Assembly (NCBI RefSeq): GCF_014640075.1
Contig: NZ_BMGG01000006.1
Location: forward strand, 1 to 64,000
Reading direction: 5' to 3'
DNA length: 64,000 nt
Source of the DNA: Chelatococcus reniformis
GTDB lineage: Bacteria > Pseudomonadota > Alphaproteobacteria > Rhizobiales > Beijerinckiaceae
Position 1 is the first letter of the stretch. Each line of letters opens with the position of its first letter. Under the pieces are notes generated by a model, which was not told where the DNA came from, did not search any database, and was given only the letters and a program-made list of their open reading frames with translations. Of this stretch, positions 44,272 through 53,701 are shown piece by piece. Position numbers and translations under genes: made by a program.

Positions 44272-45474
44272 ATGACCCGATGCTGGACGATCAACGGACG
44301 CTTCCTGACGCAACCGCTCACTGGCGTTCAGCGCTATGCTCACGAGATCGTCGCCAGCCTGGATCGTCTGATCCGTGATGGACATCCCCTCGCGCAGGGG
44401 CTCGATGTCGAGCTGGTCATGCCCAAGCACGGCAACCAAGTCTCGCTGGAGCAGATCGCAGTGCGTCGCGCCGGTAATTTCGGCGGCCACCTGTGGGAAC
44501 AGCTGGTGCTCCCGGGCCAGGCGCGAGAAGGGCTGCTCAGCCTGTGCAATACCGGCCCCATCCTCGCCTCCAAGCAGATCCTGTGCATCCACGACGTCAA
44601 CACGCGCGCCTTCCCGCAGAGTTACTCGCGCCAGTTTCGCCTGCTGCACAGATTGCTCATCCCGCTCATCGCCAAGCGGGCAGCGCGCGTCACCACGGTC
44701 TCAGCGTTCTCGGCAGCCGAGATTGTCAGGGAGGGAATCTGCCCGCCGGGCAGCGTCACCGTCATTCCCAACGGGCATGAGCATGCGTTGGCGTGGTCAC
44801 CGAAACACTCCGACGAAACACGTCGGGTCGCAGGCCCCAATACGATCGTCGTGATCGGCAGCCCGGCGCCGCACAAGAACGTCGGCATGCTGCTGGCCCT
44901 GGCACCGCGGTTGGCCGCAGCGGGCTTCCGCCTGGCCCTCGTCGGCGGGCTGGACTCCAGGGTGTTTCAGGCGGGCGCCGGGCCGAGCGACGATGTCAAT
45001 GTCGCCGCTCTCGGCCGACTGTCCGACAACGAGCTCGCGGCCTTGCTGTCGAGCTCACTGTGCCTCGCCTTTCCATCGTTCGTGGAGGGGTTCGGCCTAC
45101 CACCGCTGGAGGCGATGGTGATCGGCTGTCCCGTCGTCGTCTCCGACCGGGCCAGCCTGCCGGAGCTCTGTGCCGATGCGGCGATTTACGCACCGCCGGA
45201 CCAGCCGGACGCCTGGATCGAAGCGTTCAAGCGGCTGCGCGCCGATCCCACGCTCCGCTTCAGAATGGCGGCTACCGGCCGGGCTCGCGCCCAGGAGTTC
45301 AGATGGTCGGTATCGGCGGAGGCCTACCTCAAGGAGATGGCGGTCGCAGACGGCTTGATCACGGCGGCGGAGGCAGCCAGCATGACCGGCTCGAAATCCG
45401 CATCGCTGGGCGGCGGAGCCGAATTCAGGGCGACGCGCCCAGAGGCGCGCGTCGCTGCCGCGCGCGGTCTCTAG
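44272..45474 (+). CDS. Family 4 glycosyltransferase, paralogue of the divergent neighbour
   Basis: A 400-residue GT4 enzyme with WTINGRFLTQPLTGVQRYA at the N-terminus, VVIGSPAPHKN at the donor domain and EGFGLPPLEAMVIG carrying the catalytic-site Glu pair. It is encoded head-to-head with its paralogue across a ~230-bp promoter region. The C-terminal ~35 residues (from TGSKSAS on) look unconserved. The stop codon TAG at 45472-45474 is part of the dispersed repeat that begins at 45471, and a 9-bp hairpin (GCGACGCGC with its complement) lies inside the last codons at 45430-45455. Confidence 0.87.
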   Translation: MTRCWTINGRFLTQPLTGVQRYAHEIVASLDRLIRDGHPLAQGLDVELVMPKHGNQVSLEQIAVRRAGNFGGHLWEQLVLPGQAREGLLSLCNTGPILASKQILCIHDVNTRAFPQSYSRQFRLLHRLLIPLIAKRAARVTTVSAFSAAEIVREGICPPGSVTVIPNGHEHALAWSPKHSDETRRVAGPNTIVVIGSPAPHKNVGMLLALAPRLAAAGFRLALVGGLDSRVFQAGAGPSDDVNVAALGRLSDNELAALLSSSLCLAFPSFVEGFGLPPLEAMVIGCPVVVSDRASLPELCADAAIYAPPDQPDAWIEAFKRLRADPTLRFRMAATGRARAQEFRWSVSAEAYLKEMAVADGLITAAEAASMTGSKSASLGGGAEFRATRPEARVAAARGL

Positions 45475-45576
45475 AGCGTTTTCGAGCGAAGTGGACGCCG
45501 GTTCGCGTGAAGAAAACGCGACAAACCAAACAGATAGAGCATTTCGGCGATTCGAAGAAACGCGGAAATGCCCTAG
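45471..45576 (+). repeat. 106-bp two-palindrome dispersed repeat, copy 3
   Basis: Nearly identical to copy 2 apart from the right end (CCCTAG in place of CTCTAG). The left terminal CTAG supplies the stop codon of the GT4 gene, just as in hddA, with the same ending (Gly-Leu-stop) in both proteins. Confidence 0.9.
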
Positions 45577-45848
45577 GGCGTTCCGAGGCCGAAGCAGGGC
45601 TGATCGGGCAAGGGATCGCTCCTGCTCAAAGAACCCTCTCGTTTCCATAGGTTTGGAAGATCTCATCCAATTGCCGCGTGCTCGCGCTGCGGCAGGCATG
45701 GGCCACGCCTACCGCTCGTCCGAGCAGATCGTGCCCGGCGCGAGATGGTCCGGGACGATGGAAGGGACGGTCATCGCGCCAAGTCGTAAACCAGGCGCAA
45801 AGCTGGGCCGTGTTGCCGCAATGGGGCGCGAACCACGCGTTGCCCCCG
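45577..45848. other. Convergent gap after repeat copy 3
   Basis: No gene is supported. GATCTCATCCAATTGC near 45659-45674 echoes a palindromic segment near 10270, which also lies beside a repeat copy, so a second short repeat may accompany the first. Confidence 0.4.
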
Positions 45849-47069
45849 TCAGCGGAAGCTGGCGCGATGGACCTCCATGGTCATGTCGAAGGCCCGGGTG
45901 ATGCCCTGATGGAAGCGCTCAGTGGAGAATCGGCTCGCGCGCTGGCGGCACGCGTCGGGCGAGAAATTGGCCCGGCACGTCTCGAAGGCGGCGACGGCAT
46001 CGATCAGTGTGGCCTCGTCCTGACGGTCGAACAGGATGCCCGTGGGCTCATGCCCTCCCCCAAACGGGACGACGATGTCGCGGGCGCCGCCGCGGCCGAA
46101 GGCGACGAGGGGCGTGCCGAGCGCCTGGGCCTCGGCGAGCGCGATGCCGAAATCCTCGCAGCCGGCGAATACCAGTGCACGGGCCCGGGCGACGGTGCGC
46201 AGGTAAGCGGCGCGCGAGAGATATCCGGTGAACTCGACGTTAGGGCCCGCCATGGACCGAAGCGCACGCGACTGCTGACCTTCGCCGACCACGAGCAGCC
46301 GCCGGTTCGGCATCGCGTTGAAGGCGCGGATGACGAGATCGGTCCGCTTGTAAGGCGCCAGGAAGGATGCGGTGACGTAGTAGTCGTCCTTGTCGCGGCT
46401 GAATGCCTCCTGCGCGACGTCCACAGGCGGAAAGACGACCTCTGCGTCGCGACCGTAGATGCGCCGTATGCGCGCCCTGACGAAATTCGAGTTTGCCACC
46501 ATCACGTCCGGCGCGTGAGCGGTGCGCGTGTCCCAGGTCCTCATGTGGTGCATGAGGATCCTGAACAGGAGCCCCCCGGCTTTTCCCATGCGCATCTGGT
46601 CGATGTAGGAGAACTGCTCGTCCCACGCGTACCGCATGGGACTGTGCACGTAGCACAGGTGCGGCTGATCGGGGCGTGTGATGATGCCCCGCGCGAACGC
46701 AGCCGACGAGCTCACCACGGCGTCGAAGCCGGTCACGTCGAACTGCTCCATGAGAAAGGGACAGAGGGGGAAGAGGTGGCGATAGAACTTGCGCACGCCG
46801 GGCCAGTTGTTAGCAGCCGACGTGTGAAACTCAGTCTCAGGGAAATGGGCGTCCAGGACGTCCCGCTCCAGAAACTGGAACAGCGTGAAGATATGGTCGG
46901 CCTCGAATACCCTGCGCAACTCCGCGAGCACGCGTTCCCCGCCGCGGAAGGAGGGGCACCAGTCGTGGACCAGAGCGACCGAGCCATAGGCATTCAACGA
47001 CTTCGTGGGGGGAGCGGAACCAACATCACTGCTTCGCGTCGCCGCGTCCGCCGCCACAAACTGGTTCAT
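45849..47069 (-). CDS. Family 4 glycosyltransferase (WbaZ-like)
   Basis: A 406-residue GT-B enzyme. VALVHDWCPSFRGGERVLAEL near residue 30 and HLCYVHSPMRYAWD near residue 130 are typical of mannosyl- or hexosyl-transferases related to WbaZ. EDFGIALAEAQALGTP near residue 320 is the GT4 EX7E motif. I chose ATG 47069, with GGAGG seven bases upstream; the in-frame upstream sequence lacks such a site. It is convergent with the 44272-45474 gene and diverges from the GT2 gene at 47325. Substrates are unknown. Confidence 0.85.
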   Translation of the reverse strand: MNQFVAADAATRSSDVGSAPPTKSLNAYGSVALVHDWCPSFRGGERVLAELRRVFEADHIFTLFQFLERDVLDAHFPETEFHTSAANNWPGVRKFYRHLFPLCPFLMEQFDVTGFDAVVSSSAAFARGIITRPDQPHLCYVHSPMRYAWDEQFSYIDQMRMGKAGGLLFRILMHHMRTWDTRTAHAPDVMVANSNFVRARIRRIYGRDAEVVFPPVDVAQEAFSRDKDDYYVTASFLAPYKRTDLVIRAFNAMPNRRLLVVGEGQQSRALRSMAGPNVEFTGYLSRAAYLRTVARARALVFAGCEDFGIALAEAQALGTPLVAFGRGGARDIVVPFGGGHEPTGILFDRQDEATLIDAVAAFETCRANFSPDACRQRASRFSTERFHQGITRAFDMTMEVHRASFR

Positions 47070-47324
47070 TGCATGCCTCCGACCGGGCATCGCGATGCCC
47101 CATGCGCTCATCATCCGACGATACGCGCCTGCCCCCAATCCATTCTTTCGGAACAGGGTTGCGCCATGTGGTGCCTCGCCCCCGCGCGATCCGTACCAAT
47201 TTTGAAGTAGCACCGGCTTGGCCTAAGACCGCGGGCATCGGATTTGGTACTGCAGGCTTGCAGTCATCTCACCTACTGTTCCAGCATTGATCGCCGCAGT
47301 TGCGTGGGGAGCAGCAGGGAAAGT

Positions 47325-48194
47325 ATGCACATCACGCTGATCGTCCCGACGAATGGTCGACCGTCGCTCGTCTCGAGGCTATTGGCGCACCTGGAGCGCC
47401 AGACTCTGCACCCGGACCACGTCATCGTCTCGGCCACGACACCGAACGACATCGAGGTGCGTCCCGACATCAGCTTCAAGGTGTCATACGTCTTCGGCGA
47501 TCCGGGCCTGTGCGCACAGCGCAATCGCGCGATGGCGCTGTGCGATGGCACGACCGACATTATCAGCTTCTTCGACGACGACTTCGTTCCCTGCGACTCA
47601 TACCTGGAAACGCTGTCGCGGGTCTTTCGAGAGCACCCCGTGTACGCGGTGGTCACCGGCGATCTGCTGGCCGACGGTGCACAGGGGCCGGGCTTGGGCT
47701 TCGATGAGGCGGTCGCCATGCTCGACGCCTATCGCCCGTCCTCCTTGCCGGCGCACGTCAGGGACCATCCCGGCGCATACGGCTGCAACATGTCGATCCG
47801 CGCCCAGGTGATCGGCGATCTACGCTTCGACGAGCGGCTGCCTCTCTACGGCTGGCAGGAGGACATCGACTTCACCAGCCAGTTGCGGGCGCACGGGCGC
47901 ATCGTCAACATCGGGCAGCTCTGGGGCGTGCATCTCGGCGCCAAGGGCGGCCGTGTCAACGGCGTGCGGCTCGGCTACTCGCAGATCGTCAACCCCATCT
48001 ATCTCATCGGCAAGGGGACGATGCAGCGTTGGTTCGGCATCCGCCTGATCTGCCGCAATCTCGTCGCCAACACGCTGAAGAGCCTGAGGCCGGAGCCCTA
48101 CATCGATCGCCGCGGCAGGCTGAAGGGGAACATGATCGGCTTTGCCCATGTCCTCACACGGCGCGCCGACCCCGAACACATCCTGAAACTGTGA
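47325..48194 (+). CDS. Family 2 glycosyltransferase
   Basis: A 289-residue GT-A enzyme. LIVPTNGRPSLVSRLLAHL at the N-terminus, GLCAQRNRAM and ISFFDDDFVP (the DxD metal site near residue 84) match GT2. YGWQEDIDFTSQLR near residue 185 holds the ED pair of the catalytic base region. The ATG follows AGCAGGGA. Its stop overlaps the in-frame GTG that could begin the export-protein gene, so the two genes are an operon. It likely adds one sugar of the exopolysaccharide unit. Confidence 0.85.
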   Translation: MHITLIVPTNGRPSLVSRLLAHLERQTLHPDHVIVSATTPNDIEVRPDISFKVSYVFGDPGLCAQRNRAMALCDGTTDIISFFDDDFVPCDSYLETLSRVFREHPVYAVVTGDLLADGAQGPGLGFDEAVAMLDAYRPSSLPAHVRDHPGAYGCNMSIRAQVIGDLRFDERLPLYGWQEDIDFTSQLRAHGRIVNIGQLWGVHLGAKGGRVNGVRLGYSQIVNPIYLIGKGTMQRWFGIRLICRNLVANTLKSLRPEPYIDRRGRLKGNMIGFAHVLTRRADPEHILKL

Positions 48195-48205
48195 AGAACC
48201 TCGCG

Positions 48206-49519
48206 ATGAGAATCCCTTTGCCGAAGCCGCTTCGCGTGATCGCCGCCCTCGCGGCGTTCACCATCGCGTCCGTACCCCTCGCACGCGCCGCGGAGAGCTA
48301 CACCCTAGGCCCGCAGGACAAACTGCGCATCAAGGTCTACGAGTGGCGCGCCTCCCAAGACAAGCTGGTGGAGTGGGAAGGGCTCAACGACGAGTTCATC
48401 GTGGCGGCGAACGGCACCATTTCCCTGCCGCTGGTCGGCGAGGTCATGGCGACCGGCAAGACGCCGTCCGAGGTCGCCAGCGCCATCGGCCAGAGGCTGC
48501 AAAGGCGGATGAACCTGGTCCAGCCGCCGGATACGAACGTTGACGTCATTTTGTACAGGCCCGTCTACGTGGTCGGAGATGTCACGAAGCCCGGCGACTT
48601 CCCCTTCCGTCCGGGCCTTACCGTCCTGCAGGCCGTCTCGCTGGCAGGTGGCGTCCTCAGGACCAGCGACCTGGCTCGCGATGCCCTGACGACGCAGGGC
48701 GAGCTCGCAAGCACCGCGCTCCAGCGAGACGGGCTGATCGCCAGGCAGGCGCGCCTGAAGTCCGAGGCTGCAGGCGGTGACGCGGTCACCTTCCCCCAGG
48801 CGCTGCTGGCGCGCCGATCGGCGCCGCAGATCGCCGCGCTGCTCGACCAGGAGGTCTCGATCTTCAAGACGCGGGCGGAGGCATACCGCACGCAGACCAA
48901 TGCTCTGAGTGCGCTCAAGTCCTATCTCGAAAAGGAAGTCACCTCGCTGGTCGCCCAGATGGAGACCGAAACCACCCAGGCAGCGCTCATCAACAAGGAA
49001 CTCGAAGGGATTTCGTCGCTCGTGGCCAAGGGCCTCGCCGCGGCGCCGCGGCAATACGCCTTGGAGCGCGCCAAGGCCGAAATGCAGGGCGCCCGCCTGC
49101 GCCTCGAAGCCAGCATGCTCCGCGCCCACCAGGAGATCAGCAAGGCTGACATCAGCCTCCTCGAACTCAAGAACAAGCGCGAAGGCGACGTCGCCATCGA
49201 GATCCGCGAGACCGACCAGAAGTTGCAGGAGCTAAGAAACCGGACCAGGGTCACTGAAGGCATCCTCAACCAGATGGGCCCGCTCGTGGACGGCGGCCCG
49301 CGCCGGCCTGAGCCGAGCTTCACGATTTTGCGCGCGGGACAACCGGATGCGGCGCCGGTTGCAGCCAGCGACGCCTCCGCCGTGCAACCGGGCGACACGA
49401 TCAAGGTGATCCTGCCGACGTACGACATCCGGCAGACGGGCGAGGCCGTAGATTCGGCCGATACCCCCGCGCCGGGGTCCACGCCGGTCGCGTCGGCAAA
49501 GTCGAGCGCCTCGAACTGA
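48206..49519 (+). CDS. Polysaccharide export protein (ExoF/Wza-like)
   Basis: A 437-residue exported protein. Residues 1-27 are a signal peptide ending in ARA. YTLGPQDKLRIKVYEW starts the polysaccharide export (Poly_export) domain, YRPVYVVGDVTKPGDFPF near residue 115 starts an SLBB-like domain, and ~190-390 is a long helical region suited to coiled coil. This layout and length match ExoF-type proteins of rhizobia, which form the outer part of the export channel. GTG 48191 is an alternative start overlapping the GT2 stop. No Wzc/ExoP-type kinase is in the window. Confidence 0.87.
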   Translation: MRIPLPKPLRVIAALAAFTIASVPLARAAESYTLGPQDKLRIKVYEWRASQDKLVEWEGLNDEFIVAANGTISLPLVGEVMATGKTPSEVASAIGQRLQRRMNLVQPPDTNVDVILYRPVYVVGDVTKPGDFPFRPGLTVLQAVSLAGGVLRTSDLARDALTTQGELASTALQRDGLIARQARLKSEAAGGDAVTFPQALLARRSAPQIAALLDQEVSIFKTRAEAYRTQTNALSALKSYLEKEVTSLVAQMETETTQAALINKELEGISSLVAKGLAAAPRQYALERAKAEMQGARLRLEASMLRAHQEISKADISLLELKNKREGDVAIEIRETDQKLQELRNRTRVTEGILNQMGPLVDGGPRRPEPSFTILRAGQPDAAPVAASDASAVQPGDTIKVILPTYDIRQTGEAVDSADTPAPGSTPVASAKSSASN

Positions 49520-49606
49520 GCATATCCCGCAAGAGGGAACGTCGGGCTTTGGAGGAACGGGAGCGCCGCGCCGTTAGCGCGGACGCGACGATCGCGAGCG
49601 GCGAGA

Positions 49607-50353
49607 TCACCCGGCGAAGCCGCCTCGCAAGTCCGTATCTAGATCGCGCGTCAGGAAGGCGACTTCCGTCCTGTTTCGCGCGTTGAGCTTGCGCATGATG
49701 GTTCTGACGTGAACCTTGACGGTGCTCTCGCACATCGCCAACTCGTCGGCGATCACCTTGTTGGGCAAGCCTTTGCGCATGGCACGGGCAACGGCGAGCT
49801 GCCGTGGCGAGAGCAGCGTGGAGAGCTCGGCGGCCCGTGGAGCCCCCTCCTCGGCGGAGGTCATAGCCGCCAGGGTGCTCGCCGGGATGAAGCTGCCGCC
49901 TGCGCGCACGAGATCCAGGACTTTGACCGCCATCTCCACACCCATGCTCGTGGGCAGGAAGGCGCTCGCGCCACTGTGCATCACATAGACGACGCAGTCG
50001 GCGCTCTCGTGGTCGGACATCACCACCACCGGCGGCGCCTCAGGCAGCTGCAGCACTTGCTTCAGGCGAGAGGCGAAGACGTTATCGGGTTCCGGTGGCA
50101 TGGATGGCGCCGACATCCACAGAACCAGCAGAGACGTGCGCGCTGCCGCCGCGCTCTGCTCCCAGGCAGCCACGCTCTCGAAGGCCTGGAATTCCTGATC
50201 GGATTCCATCGCGCTCAAAGACGCCAGGACGCATTCGCGGAAAAAGGTCCGGTCCTCGATCAGAACGGTGCACGGCAGGGCGTCGGCTGCCCCGCCATTG
50301 TCAGAGTTGCTCGATCTCCTGAGATCGTCGCGTTCGGAAGCTTCCGTGCTCAA
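49607..50353 (-). CDS. LuxR-family regulator with degenerate receiver domain
   Basis: A 248-residue protein. Residues ~20-140 have a receiver-like fold: VLIEDRTFFRECVLASL, VVVMSDHESAD and SGASAFLPTSM. The strand that should end with the phospho-acceptor Asp reads SLLVLWMSAPS, with no Asp. Residues ~175-240 are a LuxR helix-turn-helix (LSPRQLAVARAMRKGLPNKVIADEL, then STVKVHVRTIMRKL). The best start is TTG 50353 behind GGGGGG, since no ATG precedes the domain. It is convergent with the ExoF-like gene and probably regulates the polysaccharide genes without phosphorylation. That role is inferred from position. Confidence 0.8.
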   Translation of the reverse strand: MSTEASERDDLRRSSNSDNGGAADALPCTVLIEDRTFFRECVLASLSAMESDQEFQAFESVAAWEQSAAAARTSLLVLWMSAPSMPPEPDNVFASRLKQVLQLPEAPPVVVMSDHESADCVVYVMHSGASAFLPTSMGVEMAVKVLDLVRAGGSFIPASTLAAMTSAEEGAPRAAELSTLLSPRQLAVARAMRKGLPNKVIADELAMCESTVKVHVRTIMRKLNARNRTEVAFLTRDLDTDLRGGFAG

Positions 50354-51418
50354 CTTAGCCCCCCGTTGAACTTGCGACCTCCGAGCGTTGCGAAGCCAAT
50401 CCGAACGACTTTGGGGCGAATTTACGCTCCTGCTGAGTGTTCGGCTCGAACGTCCGGCGTCTGTTGCGTCCCTGTCTTCACCACCATTTCTTCCCCGCCG
50501 TCGTGCGCCCGACCGGCGTCTGCGAGCGGCCTTGTCATCAATGCGAGGCGCCCGCAGCCTTCCCCGTCGGCCCGGCATCAACCGCGTATCGCCGCCCCGC
50601 GCTCATGCCTGCAAAACTGACATCAAATTCGCAGCCCCTTGCCATGGGCCGCGACAGGGCGGAGGCACCTGCCTCACCCGGATCAACAGAAGGGCGCCAG
50701 TCAGCGCGCCGACCGTCAACGCGGCGCCAAATCGATGCGGAAATGGCGGCGGATGCGCTATTCAACTGGTTTATGACCATCATCAAAATTCCTTGAATTT
50801 TGATCGGTCGCCCAAACTCATCCACTGCGGCACTGCAACGAATATGGCAAATCAAATTTTGTTGCTCGCCGAATGATGAGCCCGCCCCGTCGGCAGCCGG
50901 CTCATCGGCAACGCGCCAGGCACCGTCCGCGCTCGGCCTCTCCCTGCCCGCTATGGACCTCAAGTAAGCCCAATCGACGCCAGGCCGGTAAAAGGCGCTT
51001 TTGAGGTCGCACCGTCGATCATCGGGCAATCCGCTGACTCGAGCACCAACGCCGTTGGCCAGGTCATTCAGAACATCCCGAAATGAAGCCGGATCAAGTG
51101 TTACTTCGTATAAGCGATCGGCGACGCCCTTCTCCGTCTGCTTCGGCTGAGATCGTCAGTCTTCATCGCCGATCTTGCACGCTAGAGCTCGTCCGTTCCA
51201 CCCCCATTTGGGCGTGAGTCCGCGTTGCCCGGAAACCATTCGCGATTGGACACCCCCATCCAACGGCGAAATCGCCTGGCCGGAGGCCGAGCTTGCGCGG
51301 AGGTGGCGTGAGGCCGCCACGTGCGCGGTTGCGGCCGATTCCCTTCGAGCGGCTTTGCCAGCGTCGATACGGGCGATTGGGTATTGCCGGATCGTCGAGC
51401 GCCGGCGCACGCCGCCGG
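50354..51418. other. Long intergenic region with an AT-rich palindrome
   Basis: About 1.06 kb with no supported gene. Several open frames exist but lack domains and plausible starts. The stretch 50750-50880 is distinctly AT-rich for this genome and contains the palindrome at 50782-50804. It probably holds the promoter of the LuxR-type gene. Confidence 0.5.
50782..50804. promoter_or_regulatory. Perfect AT-rich palindrome, candidate operator
   Basis: ATCAAAATTC and GAATTTTGAT are exact inverted arms around CTT. It lies in an AT-rich patch ~430 bp upstream of the LuxR-type gene. CAAATTTTG-like wording recurs near 50852. Function unknown. Confidence 0.45.
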
Positions 51419-52051
51419 TCATCGACCGATCTGCGCGCCCTTGACGACCGGGATCTCAAGTTCCCGCAGCCGCAGCCGCGCCGCGCCGTCCGAGCCGTCG
51501 AGATCGAGGGACCGGCAGGCATCGTCGATCAGCACCGCTGCGAAGCCCAGGCGATGAGCATCTTCAGCCGACCAAAGGACGCAGACGTCGAACGCGAGCC
51601 CCGTCAGGAACACGCGCTCGAACCCGCGCTCGCGCATGTAGCCGGCCAATCCCGTCGGGGTCGTGCGGTCGTTCTCCATGAATGCCGAATAGGAGTCGAT
51701 GCCTCGGTCACACCCCTTGCGCAGCACCAGCTCCGCCCTGGTCAGGTCGAGATCCGGATGGAACTCGGCGCCGCGCGAGCCTTGGACGCAGTGGTCTGGC
51801 CAAAGAATTTGAGGACCGTAGGCGAGCGCAACCGTGTCGTAGGGCTGACGGCCGGGATGGGCGGATGCGAACGACATATGGTCCGCCGGGTGCCAGTCCT
51901 GAGTGAGGACGGTATGATCGAAGCGGCCCATCAGGCGATTGATCGGGGCGACAACCTCGCCGCCGCCCGGCACCGGGAGGAGCCCACCCGGGCAAAAGTC
52001 GTTCTGCACGTCCACGACCAGCAACAGATCCGTATCAGGCTTCACGAGCAT
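51419..52051 (-). CDS. pncA: Nicotinamidase
   Basis: A 210-residue isochorismatase-fold enzyme. The catalytic triad is Asp14 (DVQNDF), Lys112 (LRKG) and Cys157 (AFDVCV). Metal-site residues are Asp52, His54 and His58 (QDWHPADH). It hydrolyses nicotinamide to nicotinate for NAD salvage in the cytoplasm. Length and motifs are standard. The ATG shares one base with the stop of the upstream DUF763 gene (TGATG), so the pair is translationally coupled. Confidence 0.93.
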   Translation of the reverse strand: MLVKPDTDLLLVVDVQNDFCPGGLLPVPGGGEVVAPINRLMGRFDHTVLTQDWHPADHMSFASAHPGRQPYDTVALAYGPQILWPDHCVQGSRGAEFHPDLDLTRAELVLRKGCDRGIDSYSAFMENDRTTPTGLAGYMRERGFERVFLTGLAFDVCVLWSAEDAHRLGFAAVLIDDACRSLDLDGSDGAARLRLRELEIPVVKGAQIGR

Positions 52052-53370
52052 CAGGGCGTCCGTCCGTGCGAAAGGGCCGGCCGTATGGAAACACGCTGCC
52101 CAGGGTCATCCTCCGGGCGGACCTCGCAACGCTCGGCCGGCGGGGGAGGCTCCCAGCCGAAGACGCCGCGACCTCCGTACTCATGCGAGCGTCGTCGTTC
52201 AGCCGCGACGAACGCCGGCAGAGAGGGCCCGGTGGCGTCGCGTTCCATCGTCCGGGTCTGCGCATCGAGCCGGCGGATGGCCTCGAGCCGCTCGCCATTG
52301 CCGAGCTTGGCACTGCTGATCGCGGCCTTCAGGACCTCGATGGTCCTGTCGTAGACGAGGGTCGGCACGGGATAGGGATGCCGGTCCTTGCCACCCAGCG
52401 CCAACGCGTGGCGGGCCGGGTCGGCGAAGCGGCACGGCGCGCCGTGGATCACCTCCGCCACCAGGGCGAGCGAATGGACGGTGCGCGCGCCGACGCCAGG
52501 CACCAGCAGCAGCTCGGCGAAGTCAGCCGGGCCTCGGTCGGCTGCAGCAGCGAGCGCGCCATGCAGACGCCGGCTCATCACGTCCTTCGGCCGCACGTCG
52601 TGGTGGGCGGGCATGACGAGATGCGGTAGCAGCGGCTGCCGTGCCGCAGCCGCCGGCGCATCTTCCCCCAGGACGTCCGCCAGCAGCCGCAGGACGCGAT
52701 CAGGCCCCTCCCGCACGAGATCCAGTTGCCCGCTGCGTGAGGCGGCCGCACGCCGATCGGTGAGATTGACGATCTTGCCAGCCGCCCTCCCCTCGATCGC
52801 GGCATGCGGCGCCTCCACGAAGCTGCTCAGGCCTTCCGACAGCCAATGGTATCTGCGCGCGAGACCGCTACCGCCGTTCATGCCCTGCTGCACGACCACC
52901 CATCGGCCATCGTCGGCAACGATGAAGCCGTGCAGATAGAGCTCGAAGCCGTCCTGTACGGCGGCGCTGTCCACCTTCGCCACGAGACGGCTCGCCCGCG
53001 CCAGGGCGACACCGTCGAAGCCCACGCGCTCACCCACGGCGAGCAGTTCGTGCGGCGTCTGGCGCGAATGGCTGCCGCGGCCGCCGCACACATGCAGCCC
53101 GAGTTCGCCGGAGAGCGGGCCGAGGCCGCGCTTCAGGGCGCCGATGACGCTCGTGGTGATGCCGGACGAGTGCCAGTCCATCCCCATGACCGCGCCGAAG
53201 GACTGGAACCAGAACGGATGCGACAGTCGGCGCAGGAATTCGTCGCGGCCATAGTGGTGAACGATCGCTTGGGCAATGACCGCACCGAGCCGCGCCATGC
53301 GTTGGCCGAGCCACGCGGGCACGCGCCCGTTGTGCAGAGGCAGATCGGCGCTACCGGCCCGTCGAGCCAT
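52051..53370 (-). CDS. DUF763 family protein
   Basis: A 439-residue protein matching DUF763 from memory. RAGSADLPLHNGRVPAWL at the N-terminus, FGAVMGMDWHSSGITTSVIGAL near residue 60 and CGGRGSHSRQTP near residue 97 are the conserved blocks. A helix-hairpin-helix-like LLLVPGVGARTVHSLAL near residue 290 suggests nucleic-acid binding. The biochemical role of this family is not established. I chose ATG 53370 behind CGGGGACC. It is coupled to nicotinamidase downstream, which hints at an NAD-related function, but that is inference only. Confidence 0.82.
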   Translation of the reverse strand: MARRAGSADLPLHNGRVPAWLGQRMARLGAVIAQAIVHHYGRDEFLRRLSHPFWFQSFGAVMGMDWHSSGITTSVIGALKRGLGPLSGELGLHVCGGRGSHSRQTPHELLAVGERVGFDGVALARASRLVAKVDSAAVQDGFELYLHGFIVADDGRWVVVQQGMNGGSGLARRYHWLSEGLSSFVEAPHAAIEGRAAGKIVNLTDRRAAASRSGQLDLVREGPDRVLRLLADVLGEDAPAAAARQPLLPHLVMPAHHDVRPKDVMSRRLHGALAAAADRGPADFAELLLVPGVGARTVHSLALVAEVIHGAPCRFADPARHALALGGKDRHPYPVPTLVYDRTIEVLKAAISSAKLGNGERLEAIRRLDAQTRTMERDATGPSLPAFVAAERRRSHEYGGRGVFGWEPPPPAERCEVRPEDDPGQRVSIRPALSHGRTP

Positions 53371-53701
53371 CGGGTCCCCGCAAACAAAACAGGAACATCG
53401 GTGTACCACGGCCGCGGCCGCAACGCGAGCCCGAGGGCCACATCGGCATCAACCCGCGGCCTGGAGCACCATCGCCCGGCGGCGTGGGGCTGCCGAGCGC
53501 ACGCAGAAGCGGGTCGAGGTACGTCGGCTTGACCAGGAACAATCGCCCGGTCTGCTGGCGCGGGCGATGCGCTTGGGCCGTATCCGTCTTGGCGGCTGCG
53601 CCCACGACGCTCGATCCATGCCTGCTCCCCGTCGGCGCCGACGGCGCGCGCCGCGGCCGCGATGGCCTCGAGCGGTCTTTCGGCCTTCCCAGCGCCGCCC
53701 G
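53371..53701. other. Intergenic region between RND pump and DUF763 genes
   Basis: About 330 bp without a supported gene. It follows the end of the RND pump gene on the minus strand and precedes the DUF763 gene, so it likely contains a terminator and the DUF763-pncA promoter. Neither could be pinpointed. Confidence 0.4.

Noticed and set aside
50388..50876. A 162-residue frame in the gap upstream of the LuxR-type gene
   Set aside because: Arg/Pro-rich composition, no start signal and no family resemblance; treated as non-coding.
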